This document shows, piece after piece, positions 1 through 7,874 of a stretch of DNA of 22,725 bases; within the stretch, counting starts at the first letter, position 1, and every line of letters starts with the position of its first letter. Source of the DNA: Clostridium_AB sp036639235 (lineage in GTDB: Bacteria > Bacillota > Clostridia > Clostridiales > Caloramatoraceae); NCBI RefSeq assembly GCF_036639235.1, contig NZ_JAVWJB010000030.1, forward strand, positions 1 to 22,725, in the 5' to 3' direction. Below the pieces are notes generated by a model. The model worked only from the letters and a program-made list of their open reading frames with translations. It was not told where the DNA came from and made no database searches. The translations under genes and the position numbers were made by a program.

Positions 1-69
1 ATCACATATCAAATTTATACTGAAAGTGAATCTTTTAAATTAAGGTATTCTAGGGACACAACTATCTGA
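1..69 (+). CDS. Possible C-terminal end of a gene starting before the window
   Basis: Frame 1 is open from the first base to a TGA at 67-69 and reads ITYQIYTESESFKLRYSRDTTI (22 residues). Codon choice (AGA/AGG-type Arg, TTA Leu, TAT Tyr) resembles the confirmed genes, while the other two forward frames hit stops within about 45 bases. No domain can be recognised from so short a piece, and no clear terminator follows at once. It could equally be chance open frame in a spacer. Confidence 0.35.
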   Translation: MTYQIYTESESFKLRYSRDTTI

Positions 70-360
70 TATTATTAAGCAATCCCATTGGTTGATAGGG
101 GGAGGTTGGTGTCTTTGAAAAAGACACGGGGAGTAGCAACTTTGTTGCTACTTTTGGAAGGGTGTTATTTAAAGCCTGCTTTAAATAGCCGAAGGATATA
201 AAGGGGTTATTAGAGGTTATAACTTATTGGTAAATGAGTAGTTAAATTATTAATGAATTTTATTAATCAGACTATGATTAACTAATAATTCATAGAACTT
301 GCCAAAGTCAGATATTGTTTAGGATTAAAAAGAAGTAGGGATATTTAATATCTTATAAAT
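70..360. other. Intergenic spacer without a convincing gene
   Basis: Apart from the hairpin cluster at 109-187, this stretch is AT-rich and has stops in all frames. A weaker inverted repeat (TTAATCA, 5-base loop, TGATTAA) sits near 265-290. I see no open frame with a ribosome binding site and no recognisable RNA gene. Confidence 0.6.
109..187. repeat. Cluster of three short hairpins
   Basis: Three near-perfect hairpins lie in tandem: 109-127 (GTGTCTTT, loop GAA, AAAGACAC), 132-152 (AGTAGCAAC, loop TTT, GTTGCTACT) and 166-187 (TATTTAAAGC, loop CT, GCTTTAAATA). G-rich linkers of the GGGG or GGAAGGG kind separate them. None has a T-tract typical of a terminator. The first shares the 11-base core CTTTGAAAAAG with a hairpin at 18908-18924, but with different outer stem bases that still pair. 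Function is unknown. Confidence 0.75.
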
Positions 361-397
361 AAAAGTCTAGCAGTTTATTATGTTGCTAGACTTTTTT
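361..397. terminator. Bidirectional terminator after the TetR gene
   Basis: A 12-bp stem (361-372 with 384-395) encloses an 11-base loop. It is followed by a T-run on the plus strand and preceded by an A-run that serves as the T-run on the minus strand. It lies just past the stop of the minus-strand TetR gene and is well placed to end that transcript, and possibly any plus-strand transcript entering from the left. Confidence 0.85.
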
Positions 398-415
398 GTT
401 TTAATTATTAATTTT

Positions 416-997
416 TTATTTGATTATGTTAGGAAGGCCTTTAAATAGAATATCACTGTAGACCGCTGTGAATTCTTCAGGGCTACAGGTATTGGCTCCT
501 AGCATGTATTGTAGTATGTATCCATCTATTGCAGATAGTAGGAAGGTTGCAAGTGGGTTTATATCTTTTATTTCTTCCTTTTCATAGGCTGCCTTAAGTA
601 GGGACTCTATGTTTTCTATCCACTGGCTGTATAGGATTTTGAATCTAGTTCTTATTTCTTCGTTATCTTCAATTCCAGTCATAGCTAAGTAGAACTGAAT
701 TTTGTTTTCTTCTTCCTTAGTAAATCTTTCACGAACTCCATTTAGAACTGAATTTAATACACTATCACCTTTAAGTGAGTTGTTTTTAGTTTCATTAAGT
801 ACCTGTGAGGACTTATCTAGGCTCTCTGCCATAAGGTCGTATAATACGTCTTCTTTACATTTATAGTGATGATAAATTGCACCTGTTGTAATGCCTGCTG
901 CACTGCTTATTTCACGAACAGAGGCATGCTTAATCCCTTTAGTTGCAATTGCCTTTTTAGCGCCATCTAGTATTTTCTGCTTTCTTTGATTAATCAA
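416..997 (-). CDS. TetR/AcrR-family transcriptional repressor
   Basis: A 193-residue protein with an N-terminal TetR helix-turn-helix at about residues 8-55; the stretch GITTGAIYHHYKCKEDVLYDL is the usual recognition-helix region of the family. The helical C-terminal part would bind an inducer and dimerise. The start is a TTG preceded by AAGGTGGAG at proper spacing. That TTG lies inside a 14-base palindrome (985-998), which could influence translation or be a binding site. The gene is divergent from a membrane protein whose promoter carries a 26-base palindrome at 1159-1184, so the likely role is ligand-released repression of that neighbour and perhaps of itself. The ligand is unknown. Confidence 0.93.
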   Translation of the reverse strand: MINQRKQKILDGAKKAIATKGIKHASVREISSAAGITTGAIYHHYKCKEDVLYDLMAESLDKSSQVLNETKNNSLKGDSVLNSVLNGVRERFTKEEENKIQFYLAMTGIEDNEEIRTRFKILYSQWIENIESLLKAAYEKEEIKDINPLATFLLSAIDGYILQYMLGANTCSPEEFTAVYSDILFKGLPNIIK

Positions 998-1129
998 ATT
1001 ATCTCCACCTTAATATTTATTAGGTTTATTTTATCATATTTAAAAAGTTAGAAAAAAACTTATACTAGGTTAATTTTTTAAAATTTTAGTTTAATGTAAT
1101 TGTTTAAAATTAAAACCAAAATTTATACA

Positions 1130-1157
1130 TTGACATAGTATGGGTATTAGCTATAAT
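1130..1157 (+). promoter_or_regulatory. Sigma-A promoter of the divergent membrane protein
   Basis: A consensus TTGACA at 1130-1135 and a perfect TATAAT at 1152-1157 are separated by 16 bases. Transcription would start near 1164, inside the palindrome at 1159-1184. This is one of the best promoter matches in the window. Confidence 0.85.
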
Positions 1158-1158
1158 T

Positions 1159-1184
1159 AAAAACATAACAACTGTTATGTTTTT
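1159..1184. promoter_or_regulatory. Palindromic operator, probable TetR binding site
   Basis: A perfect inverted repeat with 12-base arms and a 2-base centre; its core is AACATAACA, AC, TGTTATGTT. It begins directly after the -10 element and covers the predicted transcription start, which is where TetR-family repressors usually bind to block polymerase. A T-run follows (1181-1185), so a weak hairpin terminator is an alternative, but that would stop the transcript at birth and is less sensible. Confidence 0.75.
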
Positions 1185-1309
1185 GTCATTGTATTGATGA
1201 TTAAAAATTTAAACAGAGGGTAGGTTTAGTTTGTTAGGCATTATATATTTATCAATTTGAAAATGATAACACTACCCTAAAATAATTAAATATGAGAAGG
1301 GGTGTATTT

Positions 1310-2146
1310 ATGGACATACCTGTTTGGAAGTATGTTATAAGCATGGCTACTTATTTTGTATTTTTAATGTTTCTTGTTGAATTTATGAGAGAAAAATACA
1401 AGGTAGCAAGTATTATTTGGGTAGCATCACTTTTAACTTTCCCATTATGGTTAATGGGGGGAGTAGAAGGATGGTTTAGATGGGCTAAGATACTTAGCGT
1501 TATTCTACCTACTATTTTCGTTGGACTTTGTAGAATTTCATTTAAGGAACAAAAAGAAGGAAGATTTTGGGAATTTATCAGAAAGCCTTGGACACTTTGG
1601 TTTGTATATGGAGTACTATTCCTAAATATTATGGAAGCGACATTAAAGGATGTTGGACTAGGAAACTATGCAAATGCCCTTGTAGGATTAATTTTATGTA
1701 TAACAATACCGTTTGCACCTAAGTTCTGGTCATATAATGCAGATAGCAAGTGTGACTTAGTTGTTTATACAACATTTATGTGGAATTTCCTATATACAAC
1801 ATGGAATTTATGTTTTGTATATGGTGAGAGTCCAGATTATTTTGCAAGTTCTATGTGTATTTTGCTTGCTGCGGAAGTCTATCCTATTATTAAAAGAAGA
1901 CATGAACTTTATATTATGGCCAGAGTGTATACTCTAGCAGCTCATATGATTGTAAGATCATGTTTTGGACCATTTATTTTAAGTGTTATGGATTCAACAG
2001 CTTGGTTTAACCCTCAAGTTCTATCAATTTGGGGATTTGTTAACTTAGCTATAGCTATACCATTTGTATTTTGGCATAACTGGCAGCTTCACACTGGTAA
2101 AGCGGAATTTAGCTTTATGAGAAAGAAGCAGCAAACAAGCTGTTAA
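1310..2146 (+). CDS. Multi-pass membrane protein of unknown function, TetR-linked
   Basis: A 278-residue protein with about seven or eight hydrophobic segments spread over its length, rich in Trp and Phe (for example FWSYNADSKCDLVVYTTFMWNF and FVFWHNWQLHTG). It is probably an integral cytoplasmic-membrane protein. An ATG at 1292 is also in frame, but AGAAGGGG lies at good distance before the ATG at 1310, so the shorter start is preferred. From memory the protein resembles the uncharacterised family DUF5692; this could not be checked. There is no transporter or enzyme motif I can name. The consensus promoter with a TetR-type operator says it is inducible, so a role in stress or toxin response is possible but is inference. 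A strong terminator follows, making it a single-gene unit. Confidence 0.85.
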   Translation: MDIPVWKYVISMATYFVFLMFLVEFMREKYKVASIIWVASLLTFPLWLMGGVEGWFRWAKILSVILPTIFVGLCRISFKEQKEGRFWEFIRKPWTLWFVYGVLFLNIMEATLKDVGLGNYANALVGLILCITIPFAPKFWSYNADSKCDLVVYTTFMWNFLYTTWNLCFVYGESPDYFASSMCILLAAEVYPIIKRRHELYIMARVYTLAAHMIVRSCFGPFILSVMDSTAWFNPQVLSIWGFVNLAIAIPFVFWHNWQLHTGKAEFSFMRKKQQTSC

Positions 2147-2179
2147 CAGCCTGTTATAAAACATAATATATAGATGCAG

Positions 2180-2221
2180 AAATATCCTGTCTTAATTCGA
2201 CAGGATATTTTTGTTTTTTTA
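2180..2221 (+). terminator. Rho-independent terminator
   Basis: A perfect 12-bp stem (2180-2191 with 2199-2210) with a 7-base loop is followed by a T-rich run to about 2220. It ends the transcript of the membrane-protein gene upstream. Confidence 0.92.
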
Positions 2222-2328
2222 TTATGTAATTGTAATTAATTTGTGAAAATTACAAAGGAAACAAATTCTAACAAGATTCTACTATAAATATATAATATAA
2301 TTTACAAAAACATATGAAGGTGAGAATT

Positions 2329-2673
2329 ATGATTTACTTTAAAGGGAAGAAAAAATGCAATATATTTATCTGTTTAATATGTGCAGTAATATGGTTTGTT
2401 GCAGCAAAGATAATAGGATATGTAATTTACAAAACCTCTATATTTGAATTTCAAGATATTATATTAGGTGAGGGATTATTTTTAATATTAGAAGGGATTT
2501 TAATATCTATTGGAATTGATTTTTTAAGTATACCAGGTGAAATAGATGAAAACGGTAATATAAAGACCCTATCAAAGAAAAAGGCTATAATCAAAAGACA
2601 TATAGATGTTGCTTTTAATATTAAAACCCTAGTAATGGCAGGGATAATGTGTATAGGTTTTACTTTAATATAA
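2329..2673 (+). CDS. Small hypothetical membrane protein
   Basis: A protein of 114 residues with a basic N-terminus (YFKGKKKC) and three hydrophobic segments, roughly residues 14-35, 45-65 and 95-114, separated by a charged stretch (EIDENGNIKTLSKKKAIIKRH). An in-frame ATG at 2314 exists, but AAGGTGAG sits at 2317-2324, a few bases before the ATG at 2329, which is therefore the likely start. A TATAAT at 2291-2296 could be its -10 element, though no good -35 was found. No family was recognised. It stands alone between terminators, so context gives no clue to function. Confidence 0.75.
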   Translation: MIYFKGKKKCNIFICLICAVIWFVAAKIIGYVIYKTSIFEFQDIILGEGLFLILEGILISIGIDFLSIPGEIDENGNIKTLSKKKAIIKRHIDVAFNIKTLVMAGIMCIGFTLI

Positions 2674-2720
2674 AATAGCTGTACATTGGCAATTTGAAAT
2701 TGTTAATGTACAGCTATTTT
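2672..2720. terminator. Long bidirectional terminator between converging genes
   Basis: A 16-bp perfect stem (AAAATAGCTGTACATT with its complement, 2672-2687 and 2705-2720) is extended by a further CAATT/AATTG pair around a TGA loop. It has A-rich and T-rich flanks on both sides and overlaps the stop region of both converging genes, so it can end transcripts from either direction. Confidence 0.92.
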
Positions 2721-3907
2721 TATATTACTTTAGAATTTAGGGAGATTTTTTTGTTGCGACCGGATAGTATTCCTGTACTTATTAAGAAAATGTGGATAAG
2801 TCCCATAAGTATTAGGGAGGTTGTCCATGTACCTGTTGAATCTTTAAGTGAACCGAATAAAAGTGTTCCAGTTGCAGCAAAGAAATATCCTATGGTTTGA
2901 GCAAGTCCAGAAAGAGTTGCTGTTTCAGTAGGGTTATTCCCCTTCATAGCAAAGAATAGGTAGGCAAAACTTATACTTGCTCCTTGTCCAATTCCTATAA
3001 ATACAAGTCCAATAAATATAAGATAAATATTAGAGCTAAATAGGGTTAAGCATCCAATTAGGGATAGTGTAGAAGTAAATGCAACATCACGGCTTTGTGT
3101 TTTTTTACGGCCTGAAATTATTGGAATAATAAAAGATGCAGGTAAGCTACATAGCTGTATTATCATTAAAGATACCGCAGCAAGTGTAGGACTCATACCC
3201 CTATCTATTAATATTGATGGAACCCATGCGAAAACAACATAAGCAAGCCAAGACTGACTTCCCATAAATATAGTTACCTGCCAAACAAGCTTATCTTTAA
3301 ATAATTTACATATTTTGATTTTTTCATTAGATGAGTTTGCTACTTGCTTCTTAGGATATTTTTTATTAAATACTATCCATACAATAAGAGCGATAAGTGA
3401 TGGAATTATAAAAATAGAAAGGGCTAATTTCCATCCAACAATTGAAGCAAGTGCAATACTACTTCCAGAAGCAAGAGCAGCAAAGAGTCCCATGGTAGTT
3501 GTTAATGTTCCAGTAAGCCTTCCGACATCACTTTCCCTAGCTCTATCAACTATAACGCTAGACAATAAAACATTGGGTATACCAATTCCTAAAGCAAGAA
3601 TAATAGTACCAATTAATAGTGAAGGAATATTTCCACTAGATCTTATTAAAATTCCAAGTGATAGGAAAACTAAACTTCCTATAATAGTATTTTTAAGACC
3701 AAACCTCACGTTAAGTCTTGGTGCAATAACAGATATAAATCCAAAAACTATTAGGGGAATAGAAGTTAAAATACCAAATAACCAATTTCCCTGTGTAAAT
3801 CCTTCCCTCATTTCAGGAATTAAAGGACCAACCATAGTCAAAGGTCCCCTTAAATTAGAAGCTACTAAAATAATAACAATGGTTAAAAATAACCGATTAC
3901 CTCTCAT
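2720..3907 (-). CDS. MFS transporter of the CynX/NimT type
   Basis: A 395-residue, 12-helix major facilitator. The N-terminal stretch ASNLRGPLTMVGPLIPEMR is the signature of the CynX (cyanate permease-like) group, whose members handle cyanate, 2-nitroimidazole and other small organic compounds. A second hallmark is the internal repeat of two six-helix bundles joined by a basic loop near residue 190 (FNKKYPKKQVANSSNEKIK). The ATG has AGGAGG seven bases upstream. The length is normal for the family. No cyanase or carbonic anhydrase gene is nearby, so the cyanate assignment is not supported and the substrate remains open. It is a single-gene unit on the minus strand. Confidence 0.88.
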   Translation of the reverse strand: MRGNRLFLTIVIILVASNLRGPLTMVGPLIPEMREGFTQGNWLFGILTSIPLIVFGFISVIAPRLNVRFGLKNTIIGSLVFLSLGILIRSSGNIPSLLIGTIILALGIGIPNVLLSSVIVDRARESDVGRLTGTLTTTMGLFAALASGSSIALASIVGWKLALSIFIIPSLIALIVWIVFNKKYPKKQVANSSNEKIKICKLFKDKLVWQVTIFMGSQSWLAYVVFAWVPSILIDRGMSPTLAAVSLMIIQLCSLPASFIIPIISGRKKTQSRDVAFTSTLSLIGCLTLFSSNIYLIFIGLVFIGIGQGASISFAYLFFAMKGNNPTETATLSGLAQTIGYFFAATGTLLFGSLKDSTGTWTTSLILMGLIHIFLISTGILSGRNKKISLNSKVI

Positions 3908-4286
3908 TACAAATCCTCCTGTAAATTATCATTAGTTTATCCCTATATAAGTATACTATTTAATTCCTAAGTTAAGTTTGTAAATAAAACAAAATCCACC
4001 TACATATATAGCATCCCTCTGGGCATTCTTTGTATATAAAATACATTAACTTTAGGCAGACTCTGTCTGCCCCCCCATGGGGCCATACAAACATAGGAGA
4101 AAGGTTTCATGGGAAAATTATATTTAGATCACTAGTCCTAGTGGGCTAAATATAATTTCCCAGAGCTCCGCTCCTAACAAATTTAAATTCTTTAGAAATT
4201 CTTTAGAAATTTATATAATCCTTCTTAATTTTTAAGTATTATTATAATCTCATAAGCTAAAGATAAAAGAAACGGAGGTACTACTT
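3908..4286. other. Hairpin-rich intergenic region between MFS gene and dedA
   Basis: This spacer contains the MFS ribosome binding site (minus strand), a hairpin cluster at 4055-4173, a short direct repeat of TTCTTTAGAAA near 4189-4209, and two TATAAT boxes (4214-4219 and 4243-4248) that could serve dedA, although no matching -35 is clear. I see no gene here. Confidence 0.6.
4055..4173. repeat. Cluster of short hairpins and palindromes
   Basis: In order: GGCAGAC, loop TCT, GTCTGCC (4055-4071); the palindrome CCCCATGGGG (4073-4082); a large hairpin with 17-18-base arms (4110-4127 and 4146-4162) that encloses a second stem, CACTAG/CTAGTG (4130-4143); and GAGC, loop TCC, GCTC (4163-4173). Read on the minus strand, the first and last have GNA loops (AGA and GGA). 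The first then matches a hairpin at 18922-18936 in 12 of 13 core bases (CAGAC, G or A, GAGTCTG). It is a relative of the clusters at 109-187 and 18795-18936. Confidence 0.75.
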
Positions 4287-4802
4287 ATGGACATGGCAGC
4301 TATTAATGAATACTTATCAACTTACGGGATGTTATTTATTTTTATAATATTTTTCTTAGAATATTTAAATGTACCAGGACTTGCAGCAGGAATTATTATG
4401 CCACTAGCAGGCGTATGGGCGAAAAGTTATGGCGCTAATATTTTTTTTGTTGTTTTAGTTACAGTTTTAGCTGGTATGCTTGCAAGTTTTGTTCTTTACT
4501 TAATCGGAAGATTTAGTGGAATGTACCTAATTGATAAAATAGTTAATAAGTTTCCAAAGCAGGGGGCTAAAATTAATGCAAAGGTTGAAATGATTAGAAA
4601 AAAGGGAGCAATTGGAGTATTTATATGTAAGTTAATCCCTTGTATTAGAACTATTATTTCAATACCAGCAGGTGCATGTAAGATAAGTGCAGTTAAGTAC
4701 ACTGTTGCAGCAGGTCTTGGAATTATTGTTTGGAATAGTGCTTTTGTAGCAGCTGGATATTTATTTTCAGATGCTGTAATAACATTAATGGCAAGGGGGT
4801 AA
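4287..4802 (+). CDS. dedA: DedA/VTT-domain membrane protein
   Basis: A 171-residue integral membrane protein of the DedA (SNARE-associated/VTT) family. The re-entrant motif FLEYLNVPGLAAGIIMPLAG near residues 23-42 and the conserved Arg region with a Gly/Pro turn, IPCIRTIISIPAGACK, near residues 117-132 are both present. Members scramble or flip membrane lipids, including undecaprenyl phosphate, and affect envelope stress and antimicrobial-peptide resistance. It is slightly shorter than typical 190-220-residue members, with the trimming at the N-terminus. GGAGG lies eight bases before the ATG. A response regulator starts 105 bases downstream on the same strand, suggesting a shared envelope theme; whether they are co-transcribed is not clear. 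The exact lipid substrate is unknown. Confidence 0.9.
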   Translation: MDMAAINEYLSTYGMLFIFIIFFLEYLNVPGLAAGIIMPLAGVWAKSYGANIFFVVLVTVLAGMLASFVLYLIGRFSGMYLIDKIVNKFPKQGAKINAKVEMIRKKGAIGVFICKLIPCIRTIISIPAGACKISAVKYTVAAGLGIIVWNSAFVAAGYLFSDAVITLMARG

Positions 4803-4907
4803 GGATGAGATTTAATAGGGAAAAGGGATTTTTAAGTATGAGTTTTTATGAAAAGATATGCCTTTTGTTATATAATAGTTTACAAAATAGAAAGTAAGAG
4901 GTGGACT

Positions 4908-5603
4908 ATGGATAGAAATATTCTTATTGTTGAGGATGAAATAGATATTGCAAAGGGAATAGAGGCATATCTTATAAACCAGGGATATAGTGTTTTTATT
5001 GCTTCAAATGGAGCTGAAGGACTAAAGATACTAGATGCTGAAGAAATAGACCTTGCTATAGTAGATGTTATGATGCCTGTTATGGATGGTATAACATTTG
5101 TAATGAGGCTTCGTGAGAATCATCAGTTTCCTGTTATTATGCTTTCTGCAAAGTCTGAGGAGGTAGATAAGATAATGGGACTTAATATAGGAGCCGATGA
5201 TTATGTTACTAAGCCATTTAGACCACTAGAGCTGTTAGCTAGGGTTAATTCGCAGATTAGACGTTATACAAGATATACTGGGATAGAATCTCCTAAGAAG
5301 GATAATGTTTATAGGGTAGGGGGACTTGAACTTAATGAGGATACTAAGTCTGTAACAGTTGATGGAGAATATATTAAGTTAACTCCAATTGAACTTAAAA
5401 TATTTACATTATTTATGAAAAACTTAGGACATGTTTTTTCTGCAGATGAGATATATGAAAAGGTATGGGGAGACAATGCTGTTAATACAGATACAATAAT
5501 GGTTCATATAAGAAATATAAGAGAGAAAATAGAGATTAACCCTAAAAATCCAAGATATTTAAAGGTGGTGTGGGGAATTGGATACAAAATCGATAAAGAG
5601 TAA
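4908..5603 (+). CDS. OmpR/PhoB-family response regulator
   Basis: A 231-residue two-domain regulator. The receiver domain (residues 1-120) has acidic pocket residues E9 and D10, phospho-acceptor D53 (VDVMMP), S80 and K102 (TKPF). The C-terminal winged-helix DNA-binding domain (about 135-230) has the usual LTPIELKIFTLFMKN and HIRNIREKIE elements. A longer open frame starts at 4848, but AAGAGGTGG directly precedes the ATG at 4908, which also fits the family N-terminus (MDRNILIVEDE). The 3' end overlaps the sensor kinase gene by 26 bases, so the two are translationally coupled partners. A TATAAT at 4871-4876 may be its own -10 element. The target genes are unknown; adjacent dedA is a candidate. 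Confidence 0.95.
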   Translation: MDRNILIVEDEIDIAKGIEAYLINQGYSVFIASNGAEGLKILDAEEIDLAIVDVMMPVMDGITFVMRLRENHQFPVIMLSAKSEEVDKIMGLNIGADDYVTKPFRPLELLARVNSQIRRYTRYTGIESPKKDNVYRVGGLELNEDTKSVTVDGEYIKLTPIELKIFTLFMKNLGHVFSADEIYEKVWGDNAVNTDTIMVHIRNIREKIEINPKNPRYLKVVWGIGYKIDKE

Positions 5604-7710
5604 ATTCAAAGGAATTTTACCAATATGTATAGGGATAATACTAGCTGTTTCAATTATAATGCCTACAGTATACCCTAATGTAAAGAGTATAGTTGAAAGA
5701 AGTAGGGAAAATGTTTTTGATGATTCAAGCTTTAGCTCAGAACTTGCAAAAAGCTCCTATGTAATATATAACAACATATACAAGAAGTCACAGAAAAATG
5801 ACGCAATAAAACCTGGAGATTATTTATATAGTCCCCCTCCAGAGAATTATCATCTAGGAGAAGAGGTTAAAGAGGATCCTAAGTCATACATAAACAGCTT
5901 GTTTTATGGATGGGAAAAATATATGAAGGAGAATCTAAGAAATCTTGAATTCTATGCTGTTGATACTAAAACAGGAGCAGTAGATAGTTATGCTGTAGGG
6001 GATTTAGAGAATCTAGTTAAGGATTATAGGTCATCTGAGGCAATCAAACTAAAAAATAGTTATTCATTTTCCATAGTTATTGAGTATGACGAAGCTGGAA
6101 GAATGAAGATACTAGATATTAAGGGAGCTAATCCTGAAAACTTTACAACAGGATATAGACTAGAATATGAATCAACTTTCTTAAGTGATATAAAGAATAT
6201 GAAAATAGCATATGCAGTTCCTAAAAATATTAAGTATTTTGATACAATATATAATATAGCCTATGATAGAGATCATTATGCATATAGAGATGCTGTAGGA
6301 GTCTTCGCGGGTATGGCTGTTTTAGTGGTTATAGTAGCAGCTTTAATTATACCAATAAGAAGATTTTTTGAATCAATTGTTATTGTAAGATTAATGAAGA
6401 TGCCATTTGAACTATTATTAATTGCTCTTTTCTTTGTTTATGCTGAGGTTTCATATTCCTATGAGATGGTTAGACAAAGCATTACAGGTAAGTTATACAG
6501 TGTTTATATATTTAGTCTTGGCAAAATAGGTGAAAGTCAGGTTGGAATATTCCTTGCTAATGTTGTTTATTGGTTTATAGCTTTAAGTATAATATTTATA
6601 TTTACTATAACACTTAAGTACATTAAACATATTGGATTTAAGGAATATATGGGAAGATACACATTGTTTAGTAAGTGTAAGCCTTTACTAACAAAGTTTA
6701 AGGTGTATTACACTAATATAGACTTTAGACAAAAGAATAATAAGAGAATACTATCGCTGGTTATTATTAACTTTGTAATTGTTAGTTTAATGTGTAGTAT
6801 ATGGTTCTTTGGTATTGGTGCAGCTGCTGTTTACAGTATAGCTTTATTTATTATATTAAGGCGTTACACAAATAGTATTCGAGAGAAGTATAATAAGCTA
6901 TTTGAGGCAACTAATAAGATTGCTAAGGGTAACCTTGATGTTAAGATTGAGGGTGACCTTGGAGTGTTTGAACCATTTAAGGAACAGATTGAAAGTATAC
7001 AAACTGGATTTAAAGAATCTGTTATTAAGGAAGTTAAGAGTCAAACTATGAAAACAGAGCTTATAAGCAATGTTTCACATGACCTTAAAACACCACTAAC
7101 ATCGATAGTTACCTATGTTCATCTTTTAAGAGATAAGAACCTATCAGAGGAGAAGAGATTAGAGTATCTTGAGGTATTGGATAGAAAAACCCTAAGACTT
7201 CAATATTTAATCGATGATTTATTTGAGGTAAGTAAGGCTACAAGTGGAAATATTAGTCTTAACCTAGAAAAAGTAGATATTGTATCACTTATGAAGCAAA
7301 CATTACTTGAGCTTGATGATAAGATTTCTGAATCAAATCTTCAAATTAGGGCTAATTTTGAATCCCAGAAGGTAGTAGCTAGGTTAGATGGTCAGAGGAT
7401 ATTTAGGGTATTTGAGAATCTAATTCTTAACGCAACTAAGTATGCACTTGAAGGATCAAGGGTTTACATTGATATAGGAGAAGAGGAAGAAAAGGTCTTT
7501 GTAACTATTAAAAATATTACTAGGGAGGAAATAAACTACAACCCAAATGACCTAACAGAAAGATTTGTTCGTGGAGATAGATCTAGAAATACTGAAGGTT
7601 CAGGACTTGGCCTTGCAATTGCAAAAAGCTTTGTGTCTTTACATGGTGGAGATCTTAATATTACGATTGATGGAGATCTATTTAAAGTAGAAATGAAATT
7701 TAATAAATAA
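5578..7710 (+). CDS. Multi-pass sensor histidine kinase
   Basis: A 710-residue kinase starting at a TTG inside the response regulator gene, with AAAGGTGG upstream. One membrane helix (about 10-32) is followed by an extracytoplasmic region (about 35-240) and then further helices near 240-260, 276-293, 322-346, 390-410 and 412-428. A short HAMP-like linker (about 440-490) leads to the HisKA domain with H501 (NVSHDLKTP) and an ATPase domain with N618 (ENLILNATKYA), an F-box ERFVRGDRSRN and the G2 box GSGLGLA (674-680). The usual G1 motif DxGxG is absent; KNITREEIN stands in its place. From memory several clostridial kinases share this, so activity is still likely. The extra helices suggest sensing at or in the membrane. 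The partner is the overlapping regulator. Confidence 0.93.
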   Translation: MDTKSIKSKFKGILPICIGIILAVSIIMPTVYPNVKSIVERSRENVFDDSSFSSELAKSSYVIYNNIYKKSQKNDAIKPGDYLYSPPPENYHLGEEVKEDPKSYINSLFYGWEKYMKENLRNLEFYAVDTKTGAVDSYAVGDLENLVKDYRSSEAIKLKNSYSFSIVIEYDEAGRMKILDIKGANPENFTTGYRLEYESTFLSDIKNMKIAYAVPKNIKYFDTIYNIAYDRDHYAYRDAVGVFAGMAVLVVIVAALIIPIRRFFESIVIVRLMKMPFELLLIALFFVYAEVSYSYEMVRQSITGKLYSVYIFSLGKIGESQVGIFLANVVYWFIALSIIFIFTITLKYIKHIGFKEYMGRYTLFSKCKPLLTKFKVYYTNIDFRQKNNKRILSLVIINFVIVSLMCSIWFFGIGAAAVYSIALFIILRRYTNSIREKYNKLFEATNKIAKGNLDVKIEGDLGVFEPFKEQIESIQTGFKESVIKEVKSQTMKTELISNVSHDLKTPLTSIVTYVHLLRDKNLSEEKRLEYLEVLDRKTLRLQYLIDDLFEVSKATSGNISLNLEKVDIVSLMKQTLLELDDKISESNLQIRANFESQKVVARLDGQRIFRVFENLILNATKYALEGSRVYIDIGEEEEKVFVTIKNITREEINYNPNDLTERFVRGDRSRNTEGSGLGLAIAKSFVSLHGGDLNITIDGDLFKVEMKFNK

Positions 7711-7716
7711 AAATTT

Positions 7717-7760
7717 AGAGGTTATTTCAAAGTTAATGAATTTTGGAATAACCTCTTTTT
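7717..7760 (+). terminator. Terminator after the two-component operon
   Basis: A 15-bp stem with one G-T pair (7717-7731 with 7742-7756) and a 10-base loop is followed by a T-run. It closes the regulator-kinase transcript six bases after the stop codon. Confidence 0.9.
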
Positions 7761-7874
7761 AATGTTTAGTCGTGATAGTAGAGGTTATCTTATGTAATAT
7801 TAGGATCTATAAATTTAGTTATTTTACTATACCTCTTGAATTGGAATAAAATGATATTTTTTATTATTAATACA

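Larger units (their letters stand above)
998..1309. other. Divergent intergenic region between TetR and its presumed target
   Basis: This AT-rich spacer holds the TetR ribosome binding site at its left end, a good sigma-A promoter and an operator-like palindrome in the middle, and roughly 120 bases of leader before the membrane-protein start. No open frame with a ribosome binding site was seen. The leader shows no riboswitch fold that I recognise. Confidence 0.6.

Noticed and set aside
109..187. CRISPR array or tandem direct repeats
   Set aside because: The units are different hairpins, not one repeated sequence with spacers of constant length.
1159..1185. Terminator rather than operator
   Set aside because: The palindrome coincides with the predicted transcription start of a strong promoter, so a terminator there would make no sense for the gene downstream.
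3315..3935. 206-residue plus-strand open frame
   Set aside because: It lies opposite the MFS transporter gene, is rich in low-complexity hydrophobic runs and has no ribosome binding site; the minus-strand frame has clear family motifs.
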